A DNA stretch of 64,000 nt, from assembly GCF_023701745.1 (NCBI RefSeq), contig NZ_JAJOZB010000001.1:2176501-2240500 (forward strand), in the 5' to 3' direction. The translations under genes and the position numbers were made by a program. Within the stretch, counting starts at the first letter, position 1, and every line of letters begins with the position of its first letter. Under the pieces are notes generated by a model. It ran no database searches. It was not told the DNA's origin and saw only the letters and a program-made list of their open reading frames with translations. This document shows, piece by piece, positions 1 through 9,172 of the stretch. Source of the stretch: Streptomyces sp. RKAG293 (GTDB lineage Bacteria; Actinomycetota; Actinomycetes; Streptomycetales; Streptomycetaceae).

Positions 1-1605
1 CTGATCGGGCTGCTCTCGCAGCGGGTCTTCGACTACTCCACGGGCGAGCGGACCGAGCGGGCCCCAGAGTCCGGGGAGCTGCCGCTGATCGAGGAGGCCC
101 GCAACCGGCTCATCGAGGGGATCATCGCCGAGAGCGAGGACGAGACCCTGATGGACCGCTACCTCAGCGGCGAGGAGCTGGACCTCAAGACGCTCACCGA
201 GGACCTGGAACGGGCGGTCGCCCGCGGCACGTTCCACCCGGTGCTGGCCGCCGCCCCGGCGGCCGACGGCGCCCGGCAGGGGCTGGGCACCCTGGAGCTG
301 CTGGAGCTGATCACCGGCGGCTTCCCGACCCCGCTGGAGCGCGAGGCGCCCCCGGTGAGCGCCCTGCAGGGCGGCCCGTGCCCGCCGCTGACCTGCGACC
401 CTGACGGGCCGCTCGCCGCCGAGGTGGTGAAGACCTCCTCCGACCCGTACGTCGGGCGGATCAGCCTGGTGCGGGTCTTCTCCGGAACGCTGCGGCCGGA
501 CGAGACGGTCCATGTCTCGGGGCACGGCATGGCGGACCGCGGGCACGCGGACCATGACGTGGACGAGCGGGTGGGCGCGCTCTCCTCGCCCTTCGGGAAA
601 CAGCAGCGCGGGGTGGCGAGCTGTGTCGCGGGCGATCTGGCCTGCGTCGCCAAACTGACCCGCGCCGAGACCGGCGACACCCTCTCCGCAAAGGACCGGC
701 CGCTGCTCATGGAGCCGTGGGTGATGCCCGACCCGCTGCTCCCGGTGGCCATCCAGGCGCACAGCAAGGCCGACGAGGACAAGCTCTCGCAGGGCCTGGC
801 ACGGCTGGTCGCCGAGGATCCCACCATGCGGCTCGAGCAGAACCCGGACACCCGGCAGGTGGTCCTGTGGTGCCTGGGCGAGGCGCATGCCGATGTCGCG
901 CTGGAGCGGCTGCGCAGCCGCTACGGGGTCCAGGTGGACGCCGTGCAGCACCGGGTGTCGCTGCGCGAGACGTTCGGTGAGCAGGCCACCGCGCGCGGCC
1001 GGCACGTCAAACAGTCGGGCGGGCACGGCCAGTTCGCGATCTGCGAGATCCAGGTCGATCCGCTGCCGGCCGGCTCCGGCATCGAGTTCGTCGACAAGGT
1101 GATCGGCGGGGCGGTACCGCGGCAGTTCATCCCGTCGGTGGAGAAGGGCGTCCGCGCGCAGGCCGCCCGGGGCGTGGCGCTCGGCCACCCGGTGGTGGAC
1201 ATCAGGATCACCCTCACCGACGGCAAGGCGCACTCGGTGGACTCCTCCGACGCCGCGTTCCAGACCGCCGGGGCGCTCGCCATGCGGGAGGCCGCCGCCG
1301 GGGCCAGGATCGACCTGCTGGAACCGGTCGTCGAGGTCGGGGTGCTGGTCTCCGACGACTACGTCGGATCGGTGATGAGCGATCTGTCCGGACGGCGCGG
1401 CCGGGTCCTGGGCAACGAACCGGCCGGGCCAGGGCGCACGCTGGTCCGGGCCGAGGTGCCGGAGATCGAGATCGGCCGGTACGCCGTCGACCTGCGGTCC
1501 CTGTCGCACGGCACCGGCCGCTTCAGCCGCGCGTACGCCCGCCACGAGCCGATGCCCCCGCCGCTCGCGGCCAAGCTCAGGGAACAGGCGGATACCGCCA
1601 AGTAA
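1..1605 (+). CDS. EF-G-like translation GTPase, 3' part only
   Basis: The reading frame is open from the first base, so the gene begins before the window; 534 residues are visible. The GTP-binding G domain is missing upstream. What remains fits the end of the G domain, domain II (around residues 140-230), and domains III-V. A KQSGGHGQFA segment resembles the domain IV entry of EF-G. Sequence divergence and the lack of ribosomal-protein neighbours suggest an EF-G paralogue (the EF-G2 type common in actinomycetes) rather than the essential fusA; its role is unknown. A strong bidirectional hairpin does not follow until after the next gene. Confidence 0.85.
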   Translation: MIGLLSQRVFDYSTGERTERAPESGELPLIEEARNRLIEGIIAESEDETLMDRYLSGEELDLKTLTEDLERAVARGTFHPVLAAAPAADGARQGLGTLELLELITGGFPTPLEREAPPVSALQGGPCPPLTCDPDGPLAAEVVKTSSDPYVGRISLVRVFSGTLRPDETVHVSGHGMADRGHADHDVDERVGALSSPFGKQQRGVASCVAGDLACVAKLTRAETGDTLSAKDRPLLMEPWVMPDPLLPVAIQAHSKADEDKLSQGLARLVAEDPTMRLEQNPDTRQVVLWCLGEAHADVALERLRSRYGVQVDAVQHRVSLRETFGEQATARGRHVKQSGGHGQFAICEIQVDPLPAGSGIEFVDKVIGGAVPRQFIPSVEKGVRAQAARGVALGHPVVDIRITLTDGKAHSVDSSDAAFQTAGALAMREAAAGARIDLLEPVVEVGVLVSDDYVGSVMSDLSGRRGRVLGNEPAGPGRTLVRAEVPEIEIGRYAVDLRSLSHGTGRFSRAYARHEPMPPPLAAKLREQADTAK

Positions 1606-1764
1606 CGCTGCGGGAAGGCCAGTCGGCGGTCCGTGTGCCCCCCGCGCGGACCGCCGCGCCGATACTGTGGGCATTGCTCCAGAAGTGTGACGGCCCCCTC
1701 GCGGGGAATGGGCCGGTGGAGCCGTTGTGCCCGCGGGGTCGTGTGGGGGAATGAGGGGGCGGTA

Positions 1765-3414
1765 GTGGCAGACGGCAAGGGGTTCGACTTCAGCCCCGGG
1801 GCGCAGGTCCCGCTGATCGGTACGGAGGGCGGCACCGCCGCGACCCAGGCCCTGTCGTCCGCGGCCTACCGGGACTCCCCGGTCGAGGACCTCAGGAAGG
1901 CCAACGAGGACGCGGTGTTCACGCCGCCCCGGCTCTCGCTCTTCGAGCCCAACCTCGGTGAGGCGTTCGCCCGTTCCGTCCAGGTGCGGATGCTCGGCGC
2001 GGCGCGCGGCGAACTCGTGCAGTCCTTCGGTGCCGAACCCCAGTCCGTCGTCGAGCACTGCCTCGCCGCGAACCGGATCCGCCAGGAGCGCGACAACCGG
2101 CTGACGATCGTGATGGCCGTCTTCGGGCTGCTGTTCCTGCCGGGGGTGCTGATCTGGCTCGGCGCGTTCCAGCTGCGCAGGTCGCTGGCGAAGGCGCAGG
2201 ACTCGAAGGCCGGCCCGCTGGGCGCGGTGATCCTGCTGGTCGTCGTCGCGTTCGCCGCGCTGCTCATCATCAAGCCGCCGCTGACCGGTTTCTGGCGCCA
2301 GTACCTGCGCGTCATGATGCTCGTACCGGTGCTGGGCTGGTTCTGGGCCAAGCGCATCTGCGAGCAGACCGCGAAGGACCTGCGCGAGCGCTGGGCGGGC
2401 CTGGTCTCCGGCAGCGGCGTCGGCGCCAAGATCCCCGAGGCCGTGCCGCGCAACCCGAACCAGACCCGGGCGGAGACGCTGCGGCAGAGCCTGGCGAAGC
2501 TCTCCGCCGAGCAGAACAGCAACGTGGTCTTCTACGCGGGCCCCAAGGGAATACTGGGCATGGGCACCCGCTGGGGCAGCTGGCAGATGGCCGAGGAGCT
2601 GGTGCCGCGCGACGGTCTCGCCGAGATCCACCCCTTCCGCAGCTGGGACGTCATCCGCGCCATCCACGACAAACTGCGGATGCTGGAGCGCGGCCCGCTG
2701 CACACCGGAGGCTTCCCCAAGGCGTCGATACGGCACTGGGTCGTCGCTCCGACCGGGGAGAACGCCAAGGCCATCTCCCGGCCCACCGGCGCCGAGGTCG
2801 AGGCGTTCACCGTCAAGGACTTCGAGATCCAGCGGATCTGCAACAACCAGCAGTTCGGCAAGGGCAACCGGCACTACCTGGGCATCCAGTTCGTCCTGTG
2901 GGACGGCCAGTTGGTGATAACGCTCATGGTCACGGTGACCGTGCTGGCGCAGACCCTGCGGGTCGAGGTGACGGGCCATGCGCTGGGCCCCGTGCACCCC
3001 ATCTTCACCGCGCCGCCGGCGCCCAACTCCAAGACCGTCTCGCACCCGGTCAAGTTCTGGGAGACCCACACGGTGCAGCTGCCGCTGATCCACCCCGGCG
3101 AGGTGGTCCGGCTGGCGGCCCGCGCGCCGCTCACCCGGTTCCCCAGCGTGCTGGACCACCTCGGCGGCACGCTCGCACTGCCCGAGCCGTTCGGCCTCCG
3201 GCACACCTGGGCGGACAAGCCGTGGAAGCACCGCTTCATGGCCGATGACGCGCTGCGCGCCGCGACCCCGGTACTGCGGGCGGTGCACGCGGCGGCGATC
3301 CACGTCATGAAGGAGAACGGCGTCGACACCTCGCACTTCACCAACCGCTCGCTGATGCTGAGCGGCCTGGTCCAGGGCGCGGAACCCCGCAAGGCGGACG
3401 CCTACGACGCGTAG
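1765..3414 (+). CDS. Conserved hypothetical membrane protein
   Basis: Predicted 549-residue protein; I do not recognise a characterised family. A hydrophobic block around residues 115-205 holds about three membrane segments: one at FGLLFLPGVLIWLGAF, then one at VILLVVVAFAALLIIK, then a short one ending in GWFWAKRIC. The remainder is soluble, probably cytoplasmic. I chose the GTG at 1765 because AGGGGG lies 5-6 bases upstream; the frame stays open upstream to 1633, but that stretch looks non-coding. It starts about 160 bases after the EF-G-like gene and is followed by a hairpin terminator. Function unknown. Confidence 0.75.
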   Translation: MADGKGFDFSPGAQVPLIGTEGGTAATQALSSAAYRDSPVEDLRKANEDAVFTPPRLSLFEPNLGEAFARSVQVRMLGAARGELVQSFGAEPQSVVEHCLAANRIRQERDNRLTIVMAVFGLLFLPGVLIWLGAFQLRRSLAKAQDSKAGPLGAVILLVVVAFAALLIIKPPLTGFWRQYLRVMMLVPVLGWFWAKRICEQTAKDLRERWAGLVSGSGVGAKIPEAVPRNPNQTRAETLRQSLAKLSAEQNSNVVFYAGPKGILGMGTRWGSWQMAEELVPRDGLAEIHPFRSWDVIRAIHDKLRMLERGPLHTGGFPKASIRHWVVAPTGENAKAISRPTGAEVEAFTVKDFEIQRICNNQQFGKGNRHYLGIQFVLWDGQLVITLMVTVTVLAQTLRVEVTGHALGPVHPIFTAPPAPNSKTVSHPVKFWETHTVQLPLIHPGEVVRLAARAPLTRFPSVLDHLGGTLALPEPFGLRHTWADKPWKHRFMADDALRAATPVLRAVHAAAIHVMKENGVDTSHFTNRSLMLSGLVQGAEPRKADAYDA

Positions 3415-3415
3415 C

Positions 3416-3440
3416 GGCCGGGGGGCCCGGCCCCCCGGCC
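3416..3440. terminator. Bidirectional hairpin terminator
   Basis: A 10-bp G/C inverted repeat (3416-3425 with 3431-3440) with a 5-nt loop sits between the converging membrane-protein gene and HIT gene. It lacks a U-tract, as usual in Streptomyces. Confidence 0.6.
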
Positions 3441-3451
3441 CACCGCGGCTT

Positions 3452-4000
3452 CTAGTCCTTCGGCCAGACGTCCGCGAGCATCTTGCGGGTGTCGGCCAGC
3501 AGTTGCGGCAGTACCCGGGTGTGCCCGATGACCGGCATGAAGTTGGTGTCGCCGCCCCAGCGCGGCACCACGTGCTGGTGCAGATGGGCGGCGATCCCCG
3601 CGCCCGCCGCCCCGCCCTGGTTCATGCCGATGTTGAAGCCGTGCGCCCCGGACGCGGTGCGCAGTGCCCGCATCGCGCCCTTGGTCAGCTCCGCCAGCTC
3701 CGCGGTCTCCGCGAGGTCCAGCTCGGTGTAGTCCGCGACGTGCCGGTACGGGACCACCATCAGGTGGCCGCCGTTGTACGGATAGAGGTTGAGCACCGCG
3801 TAGACGTGCTCGCCCCGCGCGACGATCAGGCCGTCCTCGTCGGATTTGGACGGGATCGAGCAGAACGGACATCCGTCGCCGGCCTCCGGGCCGGTCGGCT
3901 TGTTCTCACCCTGGATGTACGCCATGCGGTGCGGGGTCCACAGGCGCTGGAACGCGTCCTGCGTACCCACTCCGATCTGCTGCTCCGGCTCACTCGTCAT
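3452..4000 (-). CDS. HIT-family nucleotide hydrolase/phosphorylase
   Basis: 182-residue protein of the histidine triad superfamily. The catalytic signature HLHQHVVPRW (H-x-H-x-H) is near the C-terminal third, and a CPFC motif lies in the N-terminal part. Mycobacterial homologues next to thrS (Rv2613c type) have been characterised as Ap4A phosphorylases. Threonyl-tRNA synthetase can make Ap4A, so the neighbour relationship fits degradation of dinucleoside polyphosphates; that role is inference here. I chose ATG at 4000. In-frame starts at 4012 and 4084 also exist, and no Shine-Dalgarno clearly decides. A hairpin separates it from thrS. Confidence 0.85.
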   Translation of the reverse strand: MTSEPEQQIGVGTQDAFQRLWTPHRMAYIQGENKPTGPEAGDGCPFCSIPSKSDEDGLIVARGEHVYAVLNLYPYNGGHLMVVPYRHVADYTELDLAETAELAELTKGAMRALRTASGAHGFNIGMNQGGAAGAGIAAHLHQHVVPRWGGDTNFMPVIGHTRVLPQLLADTRKMLADVWPKD

Positions 4001-4091
4001 GCCGATCAGCATAGGACTTCGGCCCGCGCCGCGTGTCGCAGGGGCGGTTCCCGCGGTGGTATCCCCGCGGTGGGACACCGCCACGCACGAA

Positions 4092-4119
4092 GGCCCCCGG
4101 AGCTCGCGCTCCGGGGGCC
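4092..4119 (-). terminator. thrS terminator hairpin
   Basis: A perfect 12-bp inverted repeat (4092-4103 with 4108-4119) and a TCGC loop lies 17 bases past the thrS stop. It separates thrS from the HIT gene on the same strand, so the two may be expressed partly independently. Confidence 0.75.
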
Positions 4120-4135
4120 CGCCGTACGCCGTGCG

Positions 4136-6113
4136 TCAGACCTGGACGCGGTCCTCGACGGCCTTGGCGATCTCGGCGACGGCCTCGTCGACCGGCACGC
4201 CGTTCTTCTGCGTGCCGTCGCGGTAGCGGAAGGACACCGCACCGGCCTCCATGTCCTCATCACCCGCGATGATCATGAAGGGCACCTTGGCCTTCTGGGC
4301 GTTGCGGATCTTCTTCTGCATCCGGTCCGAGGAGGCGTCCACGTCGACCCGCAGCCCGAGGGCCTTCGCCTTGGCGGCGAACTCCTGCAGATACGGGACG
4401 TGCGCGTCACCGATCGGGATGCAGGTCGCCTGCACCGGCGCCAGCCAGGCCGGGAAGGCACCCGCGTAGTGCTCCAGGAGCACCGCGAAGAACCGCTCGA
4501 TCGAGCCGAAGAGCGCACGGTGGATCATCACCGGACGCTGCTTGGAGCCGTCGCCGGAGGTGTACTCCAGGTTGAAGCGCTCCGGCAGGTTGAAGTCGAC
4601 CTGGATGGTCGACATCTGCCAGGTCCGGCCGATGGCGTCGCGCGCCTGGACGGAGATCTTCGGGCCGTAGAAGGCGGCGCCGCCCGGGTCCATGACCAGT
4701 TCGAGGCCCTGCTTCTCGGCGGCCTTGCGCAGCGTCTCGGTGGCCTCGTCCCAGTTCTCGTCCGACCCGATGAACTTCTCCGGGTCCTTGGTCGAGAGCT
4801 CCAGGTAGAAGTCCTCCAGGCCGTAGTCGCGCAGCAGGTTCAGCACGAAGGTGAGGGTCGAGTCGAGCTCGTCCGCCATCTGCTCCTTGGTGCAGTAGAT
4901 GTGCGCGTCGTCCTGGGTGAAGCCGCGGGCGCGGGTCAGGCCGTGCACGACGCCGGACTTCTCGTACCGGTACACGGTGCCGAACTCGAAGAGCCGCAGG
5001 GGCAGTTCGCGGTAGGACCGGCCCCGGGCGTCGAAGATCAGGTTGTGCATCGGGCAATTCATGGGCTTGAGGTAGTAGTCGGTGCCCTCGTCGAGCTGCA
5101 TGGGGGGTACATGCCGTCCGCGTACCAGTCCAGGTGCCCGCTCTTCTCGAAGAGCGCGCCCTTGGTGGCGTGCGGGGTGTAGACGAACTCGTACCCCTCC
5201 TGCTCGTGCCGCTTGCGCGAGTAGTCCTCCATGACCCGGCGGATGACGCCGCCGCGCGGGTGGAAGACCGCCAGGCCCGAGCCGATCTCCTCGGGGATCG
5301 AGAAGAGGTCCAGCTCGGAACCGAGCTTGCGGTGGTCGCGCTTCTCGGCCTCGGCGAGGAAGTCCAGGTACGCCTTCAGCTCGTCCTTCGACGGCCACGC
5401 GGTGCCGTAGATGCGCTGCAGCTGCTTGTTCTTCTCGCTGCCGCGCCAGTACGCGGCGGCGCTGCGCATCAGCTTGAAGGCGGGGATGAGCCGGGTGCTG
5501 GGCAGGTGCGGACCCCGGCAGAGGTCCTTCCAGCACAGCTCGCCGGTCCGGCTGTCGATGTTGTCGTAGATGGTCAGCTCGCCCGCACCGACCTCGACGT
5601 TCGCACCGTCGTCGGCGGAGGCGGAGCCCTTGAGGCCGATCAGCTCCAGCTTGTACGGCTCGGCCGCCAGTTCCTCGCGGGCGTCGTCGTCGCTCACCAC
5701 GCGGCGCGAGAAGCGCTGACCGCGCTTCTGGATCTCCTGCATCTTCTTCTCGATGCTCTTGAGATCCTCCGGCGTGAAGGGGGTCTCGACGTCGAAGTCG
5801 TAGTAGAAGCCGTCCTTGATGGGCGGGCCGATACCGAGCTTCGCCGACGGGAACAGCTCCTGCACGGCCTGGGCCATGACATGCGCGGCGGAGTGCCGCA
5901 GGATGTTCAGCCCGTCCTCGCTGGTCAGGGGACGGCTTCGACCTCGTCACCGTCGGCGACCGGGTACGCCAGGTCCTTCAGCGCGCCGGCGACGCGCGCG
6001 GCGACGATGCTGCGGTCGCCGTCGAAGAGCTCTCCGGCGGTCGTCCCGGTCGTGACCACCCGCTCTTCCCGCTCAACGGAATCGCGAATGATGATCACAC
6101 GGACGTCTGACAC
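4136..6113 (-). CDS. thrS: Threonyl-tRNA synthetase, frame interrupted twice
   Basis: Charges tRNA-Thr in the cytoplasm; essential. Three frame segments together give a normal length of about 659 residues. The N-terminal TGS domain spans 6113-5925. The editing domain and catalytic motif 1 lie at 5925-5100. Class II motifs 2 and 3 ([26 protein letters not shown]) and the anticodon domain lie at 5100-4136. Two 1-base losses break it: a C4 run at 5928-5931 where five are needed, and a C6 run at 5102-5107 where seven are needed. Restoring one C at each gives continuous ThrS (..EAVPLTSEDG.., ..[10 protein letters not shown]..). Because thrS is essential and both are homopolymers, sequencing error is likelier than a pseudogene. 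The GTG start at 6113 follows GGGAGAG. Confidence 0.9.
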
Positions 6114-6237
6114 CGGTTCTCTCCCATGACTCAATACCGCACGGCGGCGGATGCCGCACGGGTGAATCGTACCGAGCCCGGCGGGTGCGCCGCGAAGTGA
6201 TAGAGGGACGGTGAGCTACCGGCGGACGCTTCTCAGG

Positions 6238-7497
6238 TCAGGAGTCTCCGCCGCAGGCGTCCTCGAAGGTGTCGACGCCGCCGTGCAGCGACTTCAGCAG
6301 CCGGTCCCGCTCGGCCTCGTCCACCTGGACCGGGGTGACGCCGACGGCCTCGGTGAGCCGGCGGAAGCCGCCCCGGCTCTCCAGCCGTCCGCTGACCCGG
6401 ATCGGCAGCCCGACCAGATGGGCGTGGGCGGCGATACGGTACTCCGCCTCGTCCAGCCGGACCCGGACCTGGCGGACGTCGGCGCCGGCGAGCACCCGGA
6501 GCCGGACCGAGCCGCCGCCGGACGGGGTGGGCCGGCGCAGCCGGACGACGGTGCCCGTCACCCGGACCGGGACCGACGGTTCGCGGCGCAGATAGCGGGC
6601 GCTCGCCGCCTCCAGGGCCGGCAGGTCGCCGGGCGAGAACTCCACCGGCTCGGGACGGCTCGCGAAACCGCCGGGCGGACCGGCCGCCGGCGACCAGGCG
6701 AGCGCCACCTCCATGCCCTCGGTGCCGCGCACCAGCCGGACCAGCGCCTCGGCCAGTTCATGGCAGACGCCGAGGTCGACGGCGGCGTCGAACGCCTCCA
6801 TCCCGCCGGTGGCGCGCTGGAAGTCCACCGCGTCCCGGGCCGCCTGCAGCGCGCGCAGCAGGGTCGAGGTCGCCGGCCGGCCCTCGGGGACGGGGGCGTA
6901 CGCGGTGAGCAGATGGCCGCCGGTCACCGGCCCGACCAGGACCTGTTCCAGGAATCCCGCGGCATGCGGGCCGTGCCGCTCGCCGAAGTACCCCGCGGTC
7001 TGCCGGGCGGCGCGCGCGGCGGCCAGCAGCATCGCCCGGGCGCCGGCCCGCAGCTGCTCGGCCGTGGTCCACGGCACCGCGTCGCCGATCCGCGGCACCT
7101 CGCGCCGCCAGCGGATCTCGTCGCCGGGGACGGTGAGGGCGAGCAGCACCTCGCGCGCGGACGGGGCGGCGGAGCGGGCGAGTGCGGTGAGGGCCTCACC
7201 GAGCAGGTCGGTGTGGTCCGCGTAGCCGGGGTCCGTGGTCCGGCCGCGGCGCGGGCGGCCCTCGGGGACGAGCAGGCTGGTGCCGGTGCCGTTCCCCGTC
7301 GGCCGGCCGGCGTCCGCCCCCGCGTCCTGGAGCCGGACGGCGCTGCCGGGCGGGGTCCAGCGGCTGTACCGGCCGGGGGCGCCGCCGCGCCGCTCCCAGC
7401 CGTGCCGGACGAGCAGCGCGGTCAGCACCGCGGGGTCGACGCGCTCGGGGTCGGGCAGAACGGGCTCTTCGGTGTTCGTGGGCCGCTGCATCGTCAC
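6238..7497 (-). CDS. Hypothetical protein coupled to DUF4365 gene
   Basis: 419 residues; no characterised family recognised. The N-terminal half is helical and Ala/Arg-rich. The C-terminal ~100 residues alternate hydrophobic and charged residues in a pattern like a small beta-barrel (VRVTGTVVRLRR ... PIRVSGRLESRGGFRRLTEA), which could be an OB-like fold. I chose GTG at 7497: GGGAGG lies 6 bases upstream and the start overlaps the preceding stop as GTGA, a sign of translational coupling with the DUF4365 gene. An ATG two codons later is the alternative. Its job is probably tied to the DUF4365 protein. Confidence 0.7.
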   Translation of the reverse strand: MTMQRPTNTEEPVLPDPERVDPAVLTALLVRHGWERRGGAPGRYSRWTPPGSAVRLQDAGADAGRPTGNGTGTSLLVPEGRPRRGRTTDPGYADHTDLLGEALTALARSAAPSAREVLLALTVPGDEIRWRREVPRIGDAVPWTTAEQLRAGARAMLLAAARAARQTAGYFGERHGPHAAGFLEQVLVGPVTGGHLLTAYAPVPEGRPATSTLLRALQAARDAVDFQRATGGMEAFDAAVDLGVCHELAEALVRLVRGTEGMEVALAWSPAAGPPGGFASRPEPVEFSPGDLPALEAASARYLRREPSVPVRVTGTVVRLRRPTPSGGGSVRLRVLAGADVRQVRVRLDEAEYRIAAHAHLVGLPIRVSGRLESRGGFRRLTEAVGVTPVQVDEAERDRLLKSLHGGVDTFEDACGGDS

Positions 7498-8060
7498 GGT
7501 CTTCCTCCCGCCCCGACCCGCGCCATGATCTGGCACAGCGCACGGTCGTCGAAGATCCGCGCGGTCGGTATCCGCACTGTGGTCTTGCGCTTGCCCGTCA
7601 CGGCGACGCCGGCCAGATTCGTCCAGTAGCAGCAGTGCCGCAGTTCCAGCCGGTCGTGTCCAGCCGCCAGCCACTCGTCCTGCGTGCGCGGCACGAGCAT
7701 CACCACCAGGATCTTGTGCACCGACGCCGGGGTCCTGGCCAGTTTCACCAGGTGCTCGTTCTCCAGCGTGAAGCCGAAGGTCGGCCCCGCCGGATGCGGG
7801 GCGACCTGGTAGGTGCACTTGAGCTGCACCTTTATCGTCACCTCGTCGTCGACGGCGTGCGCGCGCGAACTGTGGCTGAGATGCCAGTCGATGCCGTTGT
7901 CCGGAAAGGGCTGGGCGAGCGAGCAGCCGGCCGCCGCCGCGACCGCGTGCAAATACCCCACCTGCAGGGTCTCCATGCAACTGGTGGTGGCGAGCCCTCC
8001 CCTGAGCGGTGCGGCCCGCTCGGCCGTCGGCTCGCCCGGGGCGGGCTGCGTGAGCGCCAT
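7494..8060 (-). CDS. DUF4365-domain protein
   Basis: 188 residues. The middle matches the DUF4365 pattern: GIDWHL followed about 20 residues later by IKVQLKCTYQV. The spaced D and QxK are reminiscent of the catalytic core of PD-(D/E)xK nucleases, and DUF4365 is often regarded as nuclease-like. Activity here is inference. The ATG at 8060 follows GGAAGAG. It is the first gene of a two-gene unit with the downstream 419-residue protein (4-base GTGA overlap) and is divergent from the exonuclease gene. Confidence 0.75.
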   Translation of the reverse strand: MALTQPAPGEPTAERAAPLRGGLATTSCMETLQVGYLHAVAAAAGCSLAQPFPDNGIDWHLSHSSRAHAVDDEVTIKVQLKCTYQVAPHPAGPTFGFTLENEHLVKLARTPASVHKILVVMLVPRTQDEWLAAGHDRLELRHCCYWTNLAGVAVTGKRKTTVRIPTARIFDDRALCQIMARVGAGGRP

Positions 8061-8239
8061 CGCTCTTCCGTGCCTTCCGAGCCGTGCGTTGTCAGTGCGT
8101 ATCCGTCACCTGTGTCTTCTCCACCAGCGGCGGGTCGCAAACAGTTGCGGTTCAGTGACCCCGAGTTACGGGTACATACCGCTCAGCGGCGGCAGAACTG
8201 ACCGCCCGTCAACCTCCCCGACATCCTTGGGAGTACCCC

Positions 8240-8989
8240 ATGCCTCGCTGGTACGACGGGCCACTGGCCTCCTTCGACACCGAGACCACCGGCGTGGACG
8301 TGGAGCACGACCGCATAGTCTCCGGGGCCCTCGTGGAGCAGGACGCCCCCGGGGCCGAACCCCGCGTCCTGCGCTGGCTGGTCGACCCGGGCGTGCCCGT
8401 GCCGGAGGGCGCGCGGGCCATACACGGACTCAGCGACGCCTTCCTGCGGCGGCACGGCCGGCAGCCGGGTCCGGTCGTCGAGGAGATGGCGCAGGCGCTG
8501 GCCGGCCGGGCGGCCCGGTCGGTGCCGCTGGTGGTGATGAACGCGCCGTTCGACCTGACGCTGCTGGACCGGGAGTTGAAGCGGCACCGCGGCGGATCGC
8601 TGCACGGCCGGCTGGACGGGGCGGCGCTGTGCGTCCTCGACCCCCGGGTGCTGGACAAGGCGCTGGACCGCTACCGCAAGGGCCGGCGCACCCTCACCGA
8701 TCTGTGCGCGCACTACGGCGTCGAGCTGGCGGACGCGCATGACGCCGCGGCGGACGCGGCCGCGTCCCTGGAGCTGGCGCGGGCGATAGGGCGGCGCTTC
8801 GCGGAGCGGCTCGCCGAGCTCGGCCCCGTCGAACTGCACGAACGCCAGACGGCGTGGCATGCGGGCCAAGCCCGCGGTCTGCAGGCCTACTTCGCCAGGA
8901 ACGGTACGCCGGAACGCTGCGACCCGTCCTGGCCGCTGCGCCCCGCGCCGATGATCCCCGCGCAGCGCGCACGGCCCCCGGCCGCCTGA
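8240..8989 (+). CDS. DEDD-family 3'-5' exonuclease (DnaQ-like)
   Basis: 249-residue exonuclease resembling the DNA polymerase III epsilon proofreading domain. Exo I is SFDTETTG near residue 10. Exo II is around VVMNAPFDLTLLDREL (residues 94-109). Exo III is HDAAADAAASLELA, giving the DEDDh set of metal ligands. There is no polymerase or BRCT domain, so it is probably a stand-alone exonuclease in DNA repair or RNA turnover; the substrate cannot be told. It is single-gene, followed by a hairpin at 9027-9050. Confidence 0.9.
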   Translation: MPRWYDGPLASFDTETTGVDVEHDRIVSGALVEQDAPGAEPRVLRWLVDPGVPVPEGARAIHGLSDAFLRRHGRQPGPVVEEMAQALAGRAARSVPLVVMNAPFDLTLLDRELKRHRGGSLHGRLDGAALCVLDPRVLDKALDRYRKGRRTLTDLCAHYGVELADAHDAAADAAASLELARAIGRRFAERLAELGPVELHERQTAWHAGQARGLQAYFARNGTPERCDPSWPLRPAPMIPAQRARPPAA

Positions 8990-9026
8990 GCGCCAGGACG
9001 TCCGCAGCGCCCGTCACGCACGAAAA

Positions 9027-9050
9027 CGGCCGGTCCATCAGGACCGGCCG
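9027..9050. terminator. Hairpin terminator between exonuclease gene and tRNA-Val
   Basis: A 10-bp perfect inverted repeat (9027-9036 with 9041-9050) with an ATCA loop. It lies 37 bases after the exonuclease stop and just past the 3' end of the oppositely oriented tRNA-Val. Confidence 0.65.
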
Positions 9051-9062
9051 GTCTCACTGCTG

Positions 9063-9134
9063 TGGGCGATACTGGGATCGAACCAGTGACCCCTTCGGTG
9101 TGAACGAAGTGCTCTCCCGCTGAGCTAATCGCCC
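9063..9134 (-). tRNA. tRNA-Val (anticodon CAC)
   Basis: A 72-nt cloverleaf on the minus strand. The acceptor GGGCGAT pairs with ATCGCCC, the discriminator is A, and no CCA is encoded. The anticodon loop TTCACAC reads CAC, decoding GUG. The T loop is TTCGATC. It is nearly identical to the copy at 12403-12474. Confidence 0.95.
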
Positions 9135-9172
9135 GGGACGTCCCGAACAATACAGGGCGCGGGCCCGTCGGT

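Noticed and set aside
6114..6237. T-box upstream of thrS
   Set aside because: No T-box sequence or specifier loop with an ACC codon is recognisable in the short leader.
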